In this document: positions 1 to 8,514 of the stretch, in pieces
Layout: every line of letters starts with the position of its first letter
How positions within the stretch are numbered: the first letter of the stretch is position 1
DNA from: Chloroflexota bacterium
GTDB lineage: Bacteria; Chloroflexota; Anaerolineae; Anaerolineales; Villigracilaceae
Reading direction: 5' to 3'
NCBI GenBank assembly: GCA_016191845.1
Contig: JACPVF010000007.1
Span: 682,001 to 746,000, forward strand
Length of the DNA stretch: 64,000 nt
Notes under the pieces: model-generated
The model's database searches: none
What the model saw: only the letters and a program-made list of their open reading frames with translations
What the model was told of the DNA's origin: nothing
Position numbers and translations under genes: made by a program

Positions 1-943
1 GCTCTGCATTCGGACCTGCAATCTGTGCGTAGCGATATGTATAAAAATCGCCTTCGCTGGCGCCCAGCAACGGATTCTTCATTCCTCCGCCGACCAGCAC
101 GATCGGGCGCGGTGCGATCTCTTTTAACAGCTCGACCAATGGTACAGGCTGCATGCTCAGCCTGACGCTGTAAGCCCAATCTAAAAAATAATTACTAAGA
201 GTGATGACCACCATGAGCGGGTCTCTTGGCGCAGGCAGGTCCTGGGCACGGATGGTGGACGCACCGTCCGCCCACACGGCATCCAGCGCGGGGTTGAGGG
301 CGGCGCTGTGCAAGGCGATATCCGCCCCCGTCGAGCAGCCTGCGATGCCTACGTTGTCAGCGGCTCCTCTTTCTGACAAAAAACGAATTGCTCCATCCAC
401 ATCGCGTGGGTCTTCCCAACCATAAGAGCGGTGATCGCCCTGGCTTTCGCCTGAGGCGCGCTCATCGTACATCAATACGCCGTAACCTGAATCCACCAAT
501 TGCTGAGCAAACCAGGTCATGCCCGTACGATTGCCTCCATAGCCGTGCAACAAAATGATCGTGGCCCCGTTCTGTGCGGGGACGTACCAGCCCGATAACG
601 TCAAACTGTCCGTACTTTTAAAACGGACGTCTTCCACGGTAAAACCCAGGTCCGCAGGGACGCTGACCTCACTCGGGGTGGGTGCCATTTCAGTGAGCAT
701 GGTCAGGATGTCACGTTCGAGCATGACGAACAGGGCCAGGCCGAGCAGGAGACCAAGTCCAAATCCCAGTATGCGCAGTAGATACAGCAATATAAAACGA
801 ACGCGCCCTCCGAACGTTGTCGGGTGGGGCGCTGGGTGTTGTGATCTATATTTTGCAGACCGCCATATACGCATCAGGATGAAAGACAGGATCGCCATGA
901 TTACGATGAGTTCTGCAGCGGGCCAGTATCGTAGCCAGGTCAT
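1..943 (-). CDS. Membrane-anchored alpha/beta hydrolase, C-terminus beyond window
   Basis: This gene is absent from the ORF track because its stop codon lies outside the window; I translated it by hand. The product has two N-terminal hydrophobic segments (from about residue 8 and residue 47), then an alpha/beta-hydrolase domain. LLHGYGGN is the oxyanion-hole strand and GCSTG is the nucleophile elbow (GxSxG). The YDERASGES strand is typical of the acyl-aminoacyl-peptidase/BAAT-like esterases called 'alpha/beta hydrolase' in Chloroflexi. The catalytic domain should face outward, but the substrate cannot be inferred. The start codon overlaps the recF stop as ATGA, so translation is probably coupled to recF. 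About 314 codons are visible; the catalytic His would lie in the missing part. Confidence 0.85.
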   Translation of the reverse strand, partial: MTWLRYWPAAELIVIMAILSFILMRIWRSAKYRSQHPAPHPTTFGGRVRFILLYLLRILGFGLGLLLGLALFVMLERDILTMLTEMAPTPSEVSVPADLGFTVEDVRFKSTDSLTLSGWYVPAQNGATIILLHGYGGNRTGMTWFAQQLVDSGYGVLMYDERASGESQGDHRSYGWEDPRDVDGAIRFLSERGAADNVGIAGCSTGADIALHSAALNPALDAVWADGASTIRAQDLPAPRDPLMVVITLSNYFLDWAYSVRLSMQPVPLVELLKEIAPRPIVLVGGGMKNPLLGASEGDFYTYRYAQIAGPNAE

Positions 944-2151
944 ATTTCATCCCTTTCTGTGATGGTGCCAGCATCCACGTTCCATACCCTGGCTTGCTGT
1001 ACAAATTCGGATGTGAACAGGTTTAGATCCGTGGTAGTGAATAGCACCTGCTCGGTCTCGCCGACGTATTGCAGCAGGTCGGTGCGGCGCTGCGAGTCAA
1101 GTTCGGCCATCACCTCATCCAACAGGATGACGGGCCACTCCTGCGTGCGCTCCTTCATCCATTGCACCTCGGCCAGTTTGAGCGCCAGCAGGGTCGTGCG
1201 CACCTGTCCGCGCGAGCCGTAATCGCCGAGGTCGATGTTGTTGGCCAGGAAGCGCAGCTCGTCGCGGTGCGGACCGATGGTCGTCACGCCGCGAACGATC
1301 TCCTCTCCACGGATCTGTGTCAGCCGTTCGCGGAATCCCGCCTCGATGGTCTTCAGGTCCAGGCCCGAGCGGTCCACCACGGTGTCGATCTTCAGGCCGA
1401 GCTGTCCGCTCGGTTTGGGCAGCGGATCGTAGGCGGGCTCGTAGGCCAGGCGCAGGACCTCGGCTCCGCGTGTCAACTGTGAGTGGACTCGCGCCGCGAA
1501 GCGCTCGATCTCCTGTACAGCCTGGATGCGCCACAGGATGATCTGCGCCCCGAGGCGGGCCAGCGTTTCGTCCCACACCGAGAGCTGGTCGCCGTTGCCC
1601 GGGCGTTCGCTCAGCGCCTTGAGCAGGGCGTTGCGTTGCGTGAGCGCCTGGTTGTACTCGCTCAACACACGCGCGTAAGCGGGGACGGTCTGCGCCAGCG
1701 CCAGGTTGAGATAACGGCGGCGGTCATCGGGCGCGCCCTCGATGATTTGCGACATTTGCGGTACGAAGATAACCGCGTTGAAGTGGCCGATCACCTCGCT
1801 CATCGAGCGCTTCACGCCGTCCAGCAGGATTTCCTTGCGCAGGCGCTGTCCGTTGGCCCCGGTCGGCTCGAGGATCAGGCGCACTTCCATGCGATGACTG
1901 CGTCCACCGCGCGCATATTCCGCAACGAGACGGGTCACCGCCAGCGATTCACGCGCCGCTCGAAAGTTGACCAGTTGCCGGTCCGTGTGGGTTTGAAAGG
2001 ATGTGAACGCTGCCAGAAAATAGATGGCTTCCAGCACGCTGGTCTTGCCCTGCGCGTTGTTGCCTGTTAACACAACAACCCGCCGGGGCAGGCTTACGTC
2101 CAGGCGGGTGAAGTTTCTAAAGTTGGTCAGCGAGAGATGTTTGAGGTACAT
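940..2151 (-). CDS. recF: DNA replication/repair protein RecF
   Basis: RecF is an ABC-type ATPase that binds single/double-strand DNA junctions and helps load RecA at gaps. MYLKHLSLTNFRNF is the usual RecF N-terminus, so I use the internal ATG at 2151 rather than the ORF-track start, giving 403 residues, normal for RecF. Walker A is GNNAQGKTS (about residues 30-38). The ABC signature region is GSRGQVRT and Walker B is VILLDEVMAELD. The gene follows def by 14 bases and overlaps the next gene by ATGA. It is not beside dnaA, dnaN or gyrB, the classical RecF neighbourhood. Confidence 0.96.
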   Translation of the reverse strand: MYLKHLSLTNFRNFTRLDVSLPRRVVVLTGNNAQGKTSVLEAIYFLAAFTSFQTHTDRQLVNFRAARESLAVTRLVAEYARGGRSHRMEVRLILEPTGANGQRLRKEILLDGVKRSMSEVIGHFNAVIFVPQMSQIIEGAPDDRRRYLNLALAQTVPAYARVLSEYNQALTQRNALLKALSERPGNGDQLSVWDETLARLGAQIILWRIQAVQEIERFAARVHSQLTRGAEVLRLAYEPAYDPLPKPSGQLGLKIDTVVDRSGLDLKTIEAGFRERLTQIRGEEIVRGVTTIGPHRDELRFLANNIDLGDYGSRGQVRTTLLALKLAEVQWMKERTQEWPVILLDEVMAELDSQRRTDLLQYVGETEQVLFTTTDLNLFTSEFVQQARVWNVDAGTITERDEI

Positions 2152-2165
2152 GGATGGGAAGGAAG

Positions 2166-2693
2166 CTATCCTTCGGCTTCGACCGGCACCGGCTCGGTTG
2201 GCTTCCACACCTTGACGGCCCGGTCAGGGAAGAGCACGCCGTTCAAGTGGTCGATCTCGTGCTGGAAGATGCGCGCCAGCCAGCCCTCGGCCTTGAGTTT
2301 GACGGGCTTGCCGTGGCGGTTGAGTCCCTTGATCTGGATGGCTGAGAAGCGTTCCACTTCGCCGACCAGGCCTGGGATGGAGAGACAGCCCTCCACGCCC
2401 ATTTCGGTCTCTTCGGAAGCTTTGATAATCTCGGGGTTGATCACCGCAAATAATTTCTTGGGCAGTTCGACGATCTCGCCGTTCTCGTCTTCGACCTCGT
2501 CGCCGTATTCGACCACGATCAGCCGCTCGCCGATATTGACCTGCGGCGCGGCCAGCCCAACGCCGGGCGCCTGGCGCATGGTCTCGATCATGTCATCGAT
2601 CAGGGTCTGCAGGTCGCCGTCGAATTTGGTAATGGGACGCGCCTTGCGGCGCAGGACAGGTTCAGGAAGGGTAACAATAGTTCGGAGTGCCAT
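2166..2693 (-). CDS. def: Peptide deformylase
   Basis: Removes the N-formyl group from nascent proteins at the ribosome. All three family motifs are present: GVGLAAPQ (motif 1), EGCLSIPG (motif 2, with the metal-binding Cys) and HEIDHLNG (motif 3, with the two metal-binding His and the catalytic Glu). The length, 175 residues, is normal. The C-terminus has a short Pro/Val/Glu-rich tail. It sits between the cNMP/PH protein and recF on the same strand with short gaps, so it is probably in one transcript with them. No fmt neighbour is present, although def-fmt pairing is common in other bacteria. Confidence 0.97.
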   Translation of the reverse strand: MALRTIVTLPEPVLRRKARPITKFDGDLQTLIDDMIETMRQAPGVGLAAPQVNIGERLIVVEYGDEVEDENGEIVELPKKLFAVINPEIIKASEETEMGVEGCLSIPGLVGEVERFSAIQIKGLNRHGKPVKLKAEGWLARIFQHEIDHLNGVLFPDRAVKVWKPTEPVPVEAEG

Positions 2694-2722
2694 TTCTTCT
2701 TACCTCTGGAAGTCCACCGATT

Positions 2723-4411
2723 TTACCCGCTTTTGTTCTTGTTGTCATAGTCGCGGCGGAACTCATCCGCGTTCTGATGGTAGGCAGCCAGCCATTCGGC
2801 CATGCGGTCTCGTTCGGTGGCGACCTTGGCTTCGTTGGTCTTGGCGCTGCGCGCCATGCGGCGCCGGTCGATATCCGACTGGACCGTAGCGGGGTCGACC
2901 ACATCCTCAAAGGCTAACTGCGTCCCGCCCACGGTGATGTACACCGTCCCGTAGTTGAACAAATTGCTTAACACGCCTACGCGCTTGTACTGCGTGCTGA
3001 GGATGTTCTCCAGTTGCGCTGCGCGGCGTTCTTCCAGGCCGAAGGGCTTACGGTCGATGTCAATGATCTGATCGTTGGTCACCTGGAAGATATCGTTGCT
3101 CCAGTCCACTGCCTGCCAGCCCAGCCAGATAAAGAAGGGAATCATCATAATCGGGATGGCCAGGAAGAGCGTGTCGACGGTGAAGCCTGTATCCGACCAG
3201 AACAGGTTGCGCGCCGGGTCAGCGATCACGCCGATGGTATGGCTGATCCAGAAAACCGTCAGCACGAGGATGAATACCAGCGGTTGCCAGGTTTGCTCGA
3301 GGAGTACCATCCAATGTTTGCGATAAATGACCGTATCGCCCATCTCATAACGTAGTTTGAGCGTATTGGAGGCCATGGCCCGCAGAATGGGATTGCGTGA
3401 TTTGGGCGGTGGAGGTGGAGGCGGGGGCGGTTCAGGTTTCTTTGCAATGGGCAGGCCAAGGCGGGTGCGGATGGCGTTCTTCATGGCCTCTTTTTCGGTG
3501 CTGACCGCCACCTGCTTGGTACGGTTCCAGTATTCCTCGATCACCCGTGCAGCCTGGGAGGGCTGGGTGACGTTGTTGAAAGGGATCTGTCCCACGAAGG
3601 TGCGCACGATCACGTTTCCGTAATCCAGCACACGGCCCCACATGTCCGTTTCCACGCCCACCGAAAGGATCGTGCTGAGCGGCGCCTCTTGGCGGCTGTC
3701 GTAGATGCCGACCACCTTTTCGAGCCAGACCACGCGTTCGTTGGTTACCACGTAGTAATCGTTGCTCCAATCCAGAGCGCGCCAACCCGCCCAGGCAATA
3801 TCCAATACCAGAGTGATGACGGCCAGGATGCGCGGTACGATGGAGACGGGACTCATGACCGCAAAAAAAGCCAGTGCGAGCGGCAGGAGCAACATGAACA
3901 CGGGTGCCATCAACGACTGGTACAGCACGACGACATGTTTACGCGCCAGAAAATACACCACCTCGTTGGGGCGCAACCATTTGAAGTGCAGCAACCGCGC
4001 CAGGGTGCGGCTGCGGATGGTGATATCCAGATTGGATTTGAGCTTGGGATTCTTCTTGAGGATCTCGTGGAAGTTTGCCATCGAGAGCGCCAGCACACTG
4101 GTCGGCTGGAGCGCGGTGACGGTGGCCGAGCGAGATCGATTCGAGACCAGCGCCATCTCGCCGAAGTAGTCGTTGGTCACCAGGGTGGCCAGCACCTCTT
4201 CCTTACGATCCTTCCTGCGGACGATGCTGACCTTGCCCTTCGTGATGAGGTAGAAGTTTTCGGGCTTGTCCCCCTGGTGGAAGATCACCTCGTTCTCGGC
4301 ATACTCGTGCTCGGTGAAACGTTCTGCGATGTCACGCAGGTGTTCCTCCGCGAAATCGTGGAACAGGTGGATCTTCTTGAGCAGGTTGATGCGGGCCTGG
4401 ATATCGGTCAC
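2723..4411 (-). CDS. Cyclic-nucleotide-binding membrane protein with two PH-like domains
   Basis: A 562-residue protein starting at GTG. Residues about 10-125 form a Crp-like cNMP-binding domain (NEVIFHQGDKPENFYLI, then YFGEMALVSNRSRSATV, which resembles the phosphate-binding cassette). Two copies of a module follow, each a hydrophobic hairpin plus a bacterial PH-like beta domain. The copies share W(R/Q)A(L/V)DWSND followed by VTNE/VTND, and are separated by a nine-proline linker (PPPPPPPPP). There is no HTH, so this is not a Crp regulator. It probably ties a nucleotide or other ligand signal to a membrane event, but the function is unknown. The GTG lies 6 nt after a TGCTAGAAT box, with no ribosome binding site. 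Confidence 0.85.
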   Translation of the reverse strand: MTDIQARINLLKKIHLFHDFAEEHLRDIAERFTEHEYAENEVIFHQGDKPENFYLITKGKVSIVRRKDRKEEVLATLVTNDYFGEMALVSNRSRSATVTALQPTSVLALSMANFHEILKKNPKLKSNLDITIRSRTLARLLHFKWLRPNEVVYFLARKHVVVLYQSLMAPVFMLLLPLALAFFAVMSPVSIVPRILAVITLVLDIAWAGWRALDWSNDYYVVTNERVVWLEKVVGIYDSRQEAPLSTILSVGVETDMWGRVLDYGNVIVRTFVGQIPFNNVTQPSQAARVIEEYWNRTKQVAVSTEKEAMKNAIRTRLGLPIAKKPEPPPPPPPPPKSRNPILRAMASNTLKLRYEMGDTVIYRKHWMVLLEQTWQPLVFILVLTVFWISHTIGVIADPARNLFWSDTGFTVDTLFLAIPIMMIPFFIWLGWQAVDWSNDIFQVTNDQIIDIDRKPFGLEERRAAQLENILSTQYKRVGVLSNLFNYGTVYITVGGTQLAFEDVVDPATVQSDIDRRRMARSAKTNEAKVATERDRMAEWLAAYHQNADEFRRDYDNKNKSG

Positions 4412-4417
4412 AGTTCG

Positions 4418-4426
4418 ATTCTAGCA
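4418..4426 (-). promoter_or_regulatory. Extended -10 box for a leaderless transcript of the cNMP/PH gene
   Basis: On the minus strand TGCTAGAAT is followed by exactly 6 nt and then the GTG start, so a normal sigma-70 start site would fall on the G of GTG. It sits directly against the stop codon of the redoxin gene, forming an internal promoter in the operon. No -35 box is obvious. Confidence 0.5.
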
Positions 4427-4930
4427 TTAAATATCGCGCACGATGACGCAGCCGAAGGCGGGAGTCTCCTGAACCTCAGGCTGCCGCCCTTCCAATAACG
4501 CTTCAACCACCGCCTCGACGTAAAAGCGGGTCGGGGTTCTCTGCCGAAAGGCCACGTCGTCCACTGCGCCGCGATAGCGCAGGATGCCCTCCCGGTCGAC
4601 GACGAAGGCGTGGGGGGTGGTCTGTGCTTCATATAAACTGGCAACGGCCTGCTCCCTGTCCACCAGGACCCTGGGCAGGCGGCGCGTTTTAGCGGCCTCG
4701 GCCACCGCCTCGGCGGATTCGCTCCGATTCGCGGCGATGGTCAACAGCACTACTTCGTCATCCCATTGGATAAAGGTGGACATCAACGAGCGGTCAGTTC
4801 GCTCCGAGTGGGGGCATTCGCACGACCAGAAATCCACCACCACGATCCGCCCGTGGTAGTCACTCAGGCGGTGGGGATGCCCGTCGAGGTCGGGCAGTTC
4901 GAAGTCTGGTGCGGGCTGGTTGAGGTCCAT
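4427..4930 (-). CDS. TlpA/AhpC-type redoxin
   Basis: A thioredoxin-fold protein of 167 residues beginning MDLNQPAPDFELPDLDG, the standard N-terminus of redoxin/AhpC-TSA proteins. The active-site region is FWSCECPHSERTD. It aligns to the FWAxWCxxC site of TlpA proteins, but the second cysteine is Ser42 (C39-P-H-S42) and an extra cysteine, Cys37, precedes it. A monothiol or a C37-C39 mechanism is therefore likely. The cis-proline region (TTPHAFVVD) is present. No signal peptide is seen, so it is probably cytoplasmic. The internal ATG at 4930 fits the family; the longer ORF would run across the divergent promoter. Confidence 0.85.
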   Translation of the reverse strand: MDLNQPAPDFELPDLDGHPHRLSDYHGRIVVVDFWSCECPHSERTDRSLMSTFIQWDDEVVLLTIAANRSESAEAVAEAAKTRRLPRVLVDREQAVASLYEAQTTPHAFVVDREGILRYRGAVDDVAFRQRTPTRFYVEAVVEALLEGRQPEVQETPAFGCVIVRDI

Positions 4931-4951
4931 GCGCGGATTATATCGCCGCCG

Positions 4952-4960
4952 TGTTACAAT
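4952..4960 (+). promoter_or_regulatory. Extended -10 box (TGTTACAAT), near-leaderless start of the UPF0104 gene
   Basis: TGTTACAAT ends 7 nt before the ATG at 4968. No Shine-Dalgarno sequence fits in this interval. It lies in the 37-base divergent gap shared with the redoxin gene. Confidence 0.5.
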
Positions 4961-4967
4961 CCCGCCC

Positions 4968-5972
4968 ATGAAAAAATGGCAATTTTGGCTTGGAGTGCTG
5001 ATCAGCATCTTCTTCATCTGGTTGTCGCTGCGTGGCCTTCATCTGGACCAGTTTTGGGATACGGTCAAATCGGCCAACTATTGGTGGTTGATTCCAGGCA
5101 TCGGTGTGTATTTCATCGGCATGTGGATTCGGGCCTGGCGCTGGCATTACCTGCTGGGGCCGATCAAGAAGATTCCCACGAAGGTCATGTTTCCTGTCAC
5201 GACCATCGGTTACATGGGCAATAACATCTATCCCGCGCGGGCGGGCGAGGTACTGCGGGCGGTCATCCTGAAGCGCAAGGAGGGCGTGCCCGTTTCCGCT
5301 TCGCTGGCGACCATCATCGTCGAGCGTATCTTCGATGGCGTGGTGATGTTGGCCTTCGTGTTCGTCAACTTGTCTGAATTGGCCAAGCTGACGGGGTCTT
5401 CAGGCTTCGTGGGCAACATCCAGCAGGTGGCGGTGATCGGCACGGGCGTGTTCCTTGGTGCGCTGGTGATCTTCCTGCTGGCGGCCATGTATCCGCAAGT
5501 GACGGCCCGCCTTGGGATTTGGTTCATCGTGCGCTTCGTGCCAAAGGGGATGCAGGAAAAAGTCAGCGGCATCATGCACAAATTTCTGGATGGGCTGGCC
5601 TCGCTGCGTTCACCGTTCAACGTGCTGATGGTCTTCTTTACCTCGGTCCTCATCTGGCTGCTGGAGACGGGCAAGTATTGGTTCGTGATGCACGCCTTCC
5701 CGTTCCAGGTCAGTTTCTTCGCGTTGATGCTGATGAACGGCATCGTCAACCTGGCCACGACCATTCCGTCGGCGCCCGGGTACATCGGTACCTTCGATGC
5801 GCCAGGCATCGCCGTGTTGACCGCTTATGGCGTGGATCAAGCTACGGCGGCGGGGTACACACTCGTGCTGCATGTGGCGCTCTGGCTGCCCATCACCCTG
5901 CTGGGTGCATACTATCTGACGCGCGAGGGCGTCAAGTGGAGCGACTCGCTGCGCACGGAAGTTGAAAATTAA
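4968..5972 (+). CDS. UPF0104 / lysylphosphatidylglycerol synthase-like membrane protein
   Basis: A 334-residue polytopic protein of the AglD/YbhN/MprF transmembrane-domain family. About eight hydrophobic segments are visible. Family hallmarks are RAWRWHYLL near residue 60, NNIYPARAGEVLRA near 90 and VNLATTIPSAPGYIGTFD near 265. MprF members flip lipids, but this protein lacks the aminoacyl-transferase half, so only a flippase-like or glycolipid role is suggested. It is followed on the same strand by an FAD oxidoreductase and a phosphodiesterase. The start ATG at 4968 is set by MKKWQFWLG and the -10 box just upstream; the ORF-track start is too early. Confidence 0.88.
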   Translation: MKKWQFWLGVLISIFFIWLSLRGLHLDQFWDTVKSANYWWLIPGIGVYFIGMWIRAWRWHYLLGPIKKIPTKVMFPVTTIGYMGNNIYPARAGEVLRAVILKRKEGVPVSASLATIIVERIFDGVVMLAFVFVNLSELAKLTGSSGFVGNIQQVAVIGTGVFLGALVIFLLAAMYPQVTARLGIWFIVRFVPKGMQEKVSGIMHKFLDGLASLRSPFNVLMVFFTSVLIWLLETGKYWFVMHAFPFQVSFFALMLMNGIVNLATTIPSAPGYIGTFDAPGIAVLTAYGVDQATAAGYTLVLHVALWLPITLLGAYYLTREGVKWSDSLRTEVEN

Positions 5973-5975
5973 TTC

Positions 5976-5999
5976 GTAGGGGCGGACGGACGTCCGCCC
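5976..5999 (+). repeat. Short palindromic repeat, GTAGGGGCGGACGG type
   Basis: GTAGGGGCGGAC followed by GGACGTCCGCCC folds into a 9-bp hairpin (GGGCGGACG/CGTCCGCCC with a GA loop). It fills the gap between two co-oriented genes. A related palindrome sits inside rsmI. No T-run follows, so it is not an obvious terminator. Confidence 0.6.
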
Positions 6000-6015
6000 A
6001 CAAAGGAAATATTTT

Positions 6016-7302
6016 ATGAAAATAGCCATCATCGGCGCGGGCTACGGCGGCATGGCTGCCGCCTACGACCTGCGCAACGCTGGACACGACGTGACAATTT
6101 TTGAATCCGCCAATTATGTGGGCGGACTGGCTTCGGGTTTCAAGGAGCCGCACTGGGATTGGTCGGTGGAGAAGTTCTATCATCACTGGTTCCAATCCGA
6201 TAGTCACATGCTGGGGCTGATCAATGAATTGGGACTTTCGGATAAGGTGATCTTCCCGCGTCCGCTGACCGTGATGTATCACAAGGGCAAGTTCTATCCG
6301 TTCGACTCGATCCTCAAGGCTTTGCTTTTCCCTGGCCTGGGCTTCAGCCTCGACAAGATCCGCTTCGGGTTCGTGGGCCTGTACCTGCGCCTGACGAATA
6401 ACTGGCGCGCGCTGGAGCAGGTCACCGCCGACTCGTGGATGATGAAGTGGGCGGGAAAAAACGTTTATGAAAAAATGTGGAAGCCGCTGCTGATCGGGAA
6501 ATTCGGCCCGTTCTATCAAGATGTCAACATGGCCTGGATGTGGGCGCGCATCAAGGCGCGCACCACGCGCCTCGGTACCTTCGAAGGCGGCTTCCAGAAG
6601 TTCGCGGACCTGTTTGCGGAGAAGCTGCGCGGCATGGGAGTCGAGATCAGGCTGGGGGCGCAGGTCAAGTCGATTAAACGGGATCAGGCTGGGCTGTCGA
6701 TCGAGTCGGACAAGGTCGAGACCTTCGACCGTGTGCTGGTCACCACGTCCCCGAATCTGCTGGCGAAGCTGGCTCCTGATCTGCCCGCGGGTTATCTCAA
6801 AGGCCTGCTGGACCTAAAGTCGATGGGCGCGGTGGTGATGGTGCTGTCGCTCAAGCATCAGCTTTCGGAGGAAGGCTACTACTGGTACAACCTGCCCAAG
6901 GAGGCGGGCTTCCCGATGTTGGCGTTGGTGGAGCACACGAACTACGTCTCGCCTGAGCATTTCGGCGGCGACCATATCGTGTATGCGGGCGATTATCTTG
7001 AACTGGGCCACAAGTATTTTTCGTTGAGCGATGACGAGCTGCTCGACATTTACATCACGGCCTTCCAGAAGATCAACCCGAAATTCACGCGCGAGTGGGT
7101 CAACAAGGTGTGGGTCTTCAAGACCAACTATGCCCAACCTGTGCCGCTGTTGAATCATTCGGTCAATATTCCCAGCATTCAAACGCCCATCGAAGGCCTG
7201 TATTTCGCGTCGATGAGTCAGGTCTACCCGTGGGATCGTGGCACGAACTTCGCGGTGGAGATCGGCCGCCGCGCAGCGCGCATGATCCTGGGGAAGGCGT
7301 AG
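6016..7302 (+). CDS. NAD(P)/FAD-dependent amine-oxidase-fold oxidoreductase
   Basis: A 428-residue flavoprotein. The N-terminal dinucleotide motif is IAIIGAGYGGMAAAYDL, with the ribose-binding acidic residue in FESANYVGGLAS. VEKFYHHWF, and a C-terminal FAD-contacting segment (YPWDRGTNFAVEIGRRAA), match the protoporphyrinogen-oxidase/UDP-galactopyranose-mutase-like group usually annotated NAD(P)/FAD-dependent oxidoreductase. The substrate is not identifiable. The context (UPF0104 flippase before, phosphodiesterase after) suggests lipid or cell-envelope glycan chemistry, which is inference. AAAGGAAAT precedes the ATG as a ribosome binding site. Confidence 0.88.
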   Translation: MKIAIIGAGYGGMAAAYDLRNAGHDVTIFESANYVGGLASGFKEPHWDWSVEKFYHHWFQSDSHMLGLINELGLSDKVIFPRPLTVMYHKGKFYPFDSILKALLFPGLGFSLDKIRFGFVGLYLRLTNNWRALEQVTADSWMMKWAGKNVYEKMWKPLLIGKFGPFYQDVNMAWMWARIKARTTRLGTFEGGFQKFADLFAEKLRGMGVEIRLGAQVKSIKRDQAGLSIESDKVETFDRVLVTTSPNLLAKLAPDLPAGYLKGLLDLKSMGAVVMVLSLKHQLSEEGYYWYNLPKEAGFPMLALVEHTNYVSPEHFGGDHIVYAGDYLELGHKYFSLSDDELLDIYITAFQKINPKFTREWVNKVWVFKTNYAQPVPLLNHSVNIPSIQTPIEGLYFASMSQVYPWDRGTNFAVEIGRRAARMILGKA

Positions 7303-7307
7303 AAGTT

Positions 7308-8492
7308 GTGAACCCAACCTTCGTCAAGCCGCGCTACGATGCTGGCGGATTCGCGGGAATCCCGCAGCGTATTCGCGATGCCTTTGCGTCGGAGCAATAT
7401 GATGCGGTCGTGCTGTTTCTCGTGGATGGATTTGGCTGGCGTTTCTTCGAACGCTTTCAAGACGTGCCGTTCCTTCGGCGCGTTGCGCGCGACGGTCGCG
7501 TCGAAAAACTGACCTCGCAGTTCCCGTCCACTACGGCGGCGCACATCACCACCATCCACACGGGGCTGCCTGTGGGCGAGAGCGGTGTGTACGAGTGGTT
7601 CTTCTACGAGCCGAGTTTGGATCGCATCATTACGCCGCTGCTGTTTTCCAGGGCGGGCGATACGGTCCGCGATACGCTCAAGAAGTTCAAGGTCGATCCC
7701 GCGACTCTGTATCCGACTCGGACCTTCTACCAGGAGTTGGTGAACCTGGGCGTTCGCTCGCACGTCTTTGGCCTGCGCGACTACACCCCCTCGACCTACT
7801 CCCTGCAGGTGATGCGAGGCGCGGATCTGCACGCCTTCCGCACCCTGCCCGAGGCGCTGGTCAACCTGGGATTGGAGATCGAGAAGCAGACTTCTCCCTC
7901 CTATTTCCACTTTTACTTCGACAAGGTGGATGGCATCTGTCACGAGTACGGACCCAATGCTCCACAACTCGAAGCCGAAATTGAGACCTTCCTGCTGGTG
8001 CTGGAGAACTTCTTCGCACGTGTGTTCAAAAGCGGAAAGCGCGTCCTGTTCCTGTTGACGGCTGACCACGGCGCCTCCGAAGTGGATCCGCGGACGACCA
8101 TTTTCTTGAACGCCGATCCGCGTTTCAAGGGCGTGGAACACTTCTTCCGATCCAACCACAAAGGGGAGTTGCTTGTGCCTGCCGGCTCGGCGCGTGACAT
8201 GTTCCTGCATGTCAAGGATGGTCTGATCGACGAGGCGCAGTATTTCCTAGCCACGCGATTGGTAGGCAAAGCCGACGTGGCCAAGGTGCAGGAGTTGATC
8301 GAGGACGGTTACTTCGGTCCGACGATCTCCCCCGAGTTCCGCGCGCGGGTGGGGAATCTGGTGATCCTGCCCTATCGCGGTGAGGCGGTCTGGTGGTTCG
8401 TCAAGGACAAGTTCGAGCAGAAGTTCTACGGTCATCATGGCGGCCTGACCCCGCAGGAGATGGAGATTCCGCTGCTGAGGCTTGAGGTGTAA
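7308..8492 (+). CDS. Type I phosphodiesterase/nucleotide pyrophosphatase (alkaline phosphatase fold)
   Basis: A metal-dependent phosphodiesterase of the alkaline phosphatase superfamily. Metal and nucleophile motifs are visible: FLVDGFGW (metal Asp40), PSTTAAHITTIHTG (nucleophile Thr), and LTADHGASEVD (metal Asp/His pair). GHHGGLTPQEMEIPLL at the C-terminus is the last metal-His region seen in family members. The first codon is the GTG at 7308, five bases after the upstream stop, giving 394 residues; the ORF-track N-terminus reads through the upstream gene in another frame. It is probably co-transcribed with the FAD oxidoreductase. Confidence 0.88.
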   Translation: MNPTFVKPRYDAGGFAGIPQRIRDAFASEQYDAVVLFLVDGFGWRFFERFQDVPFLRRVARDGRVEKLTSQFPSTTAAHITTIHTGLPVGESGVYEWFFYEPSLDRIITPLLFSRAGDTVRDTLKKFKVDPATLYPTRTFYQELVNLGVRSHVFGLRDYTPSTYSLQVMRGADLHAFRTLPEALVNLGLEIEKQTSPSYFHFYFDKVDGICHEYGPNAPQLEAEIETFLLVLENFFARVFKSGKRVLFLLTADHGASEVDPRTTIFLNADPRFKGVEHFFRSNHKGELLVPAGSARDMFLHVKDGLIDEAQYFLATRLVGKADVAKVQELIEDGYFGPTISPEFRARVGNLVILPYRGEAVWWFVKDKFEQKFYGHHGGLTPQEMEIPLLRLEV

Positions 8493-8514
8493 TTAGCGGC
8501 TTGGTAGGATTATT

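Noticed and set aside
201-962. Two plus-strand ORFs (201-425, 555-962)
   Set aside because: They lie antisense to the alpha/beta hydrolase found by manual translation of the minus strand.
2166-2208. Upstream start of RecF at 2208 overlapping def
   Set aside because: The extra 19 residues do not match RecF, which conventionally begins at MYLKHLSLTNFRNF; overlap with def would be 43 bases.
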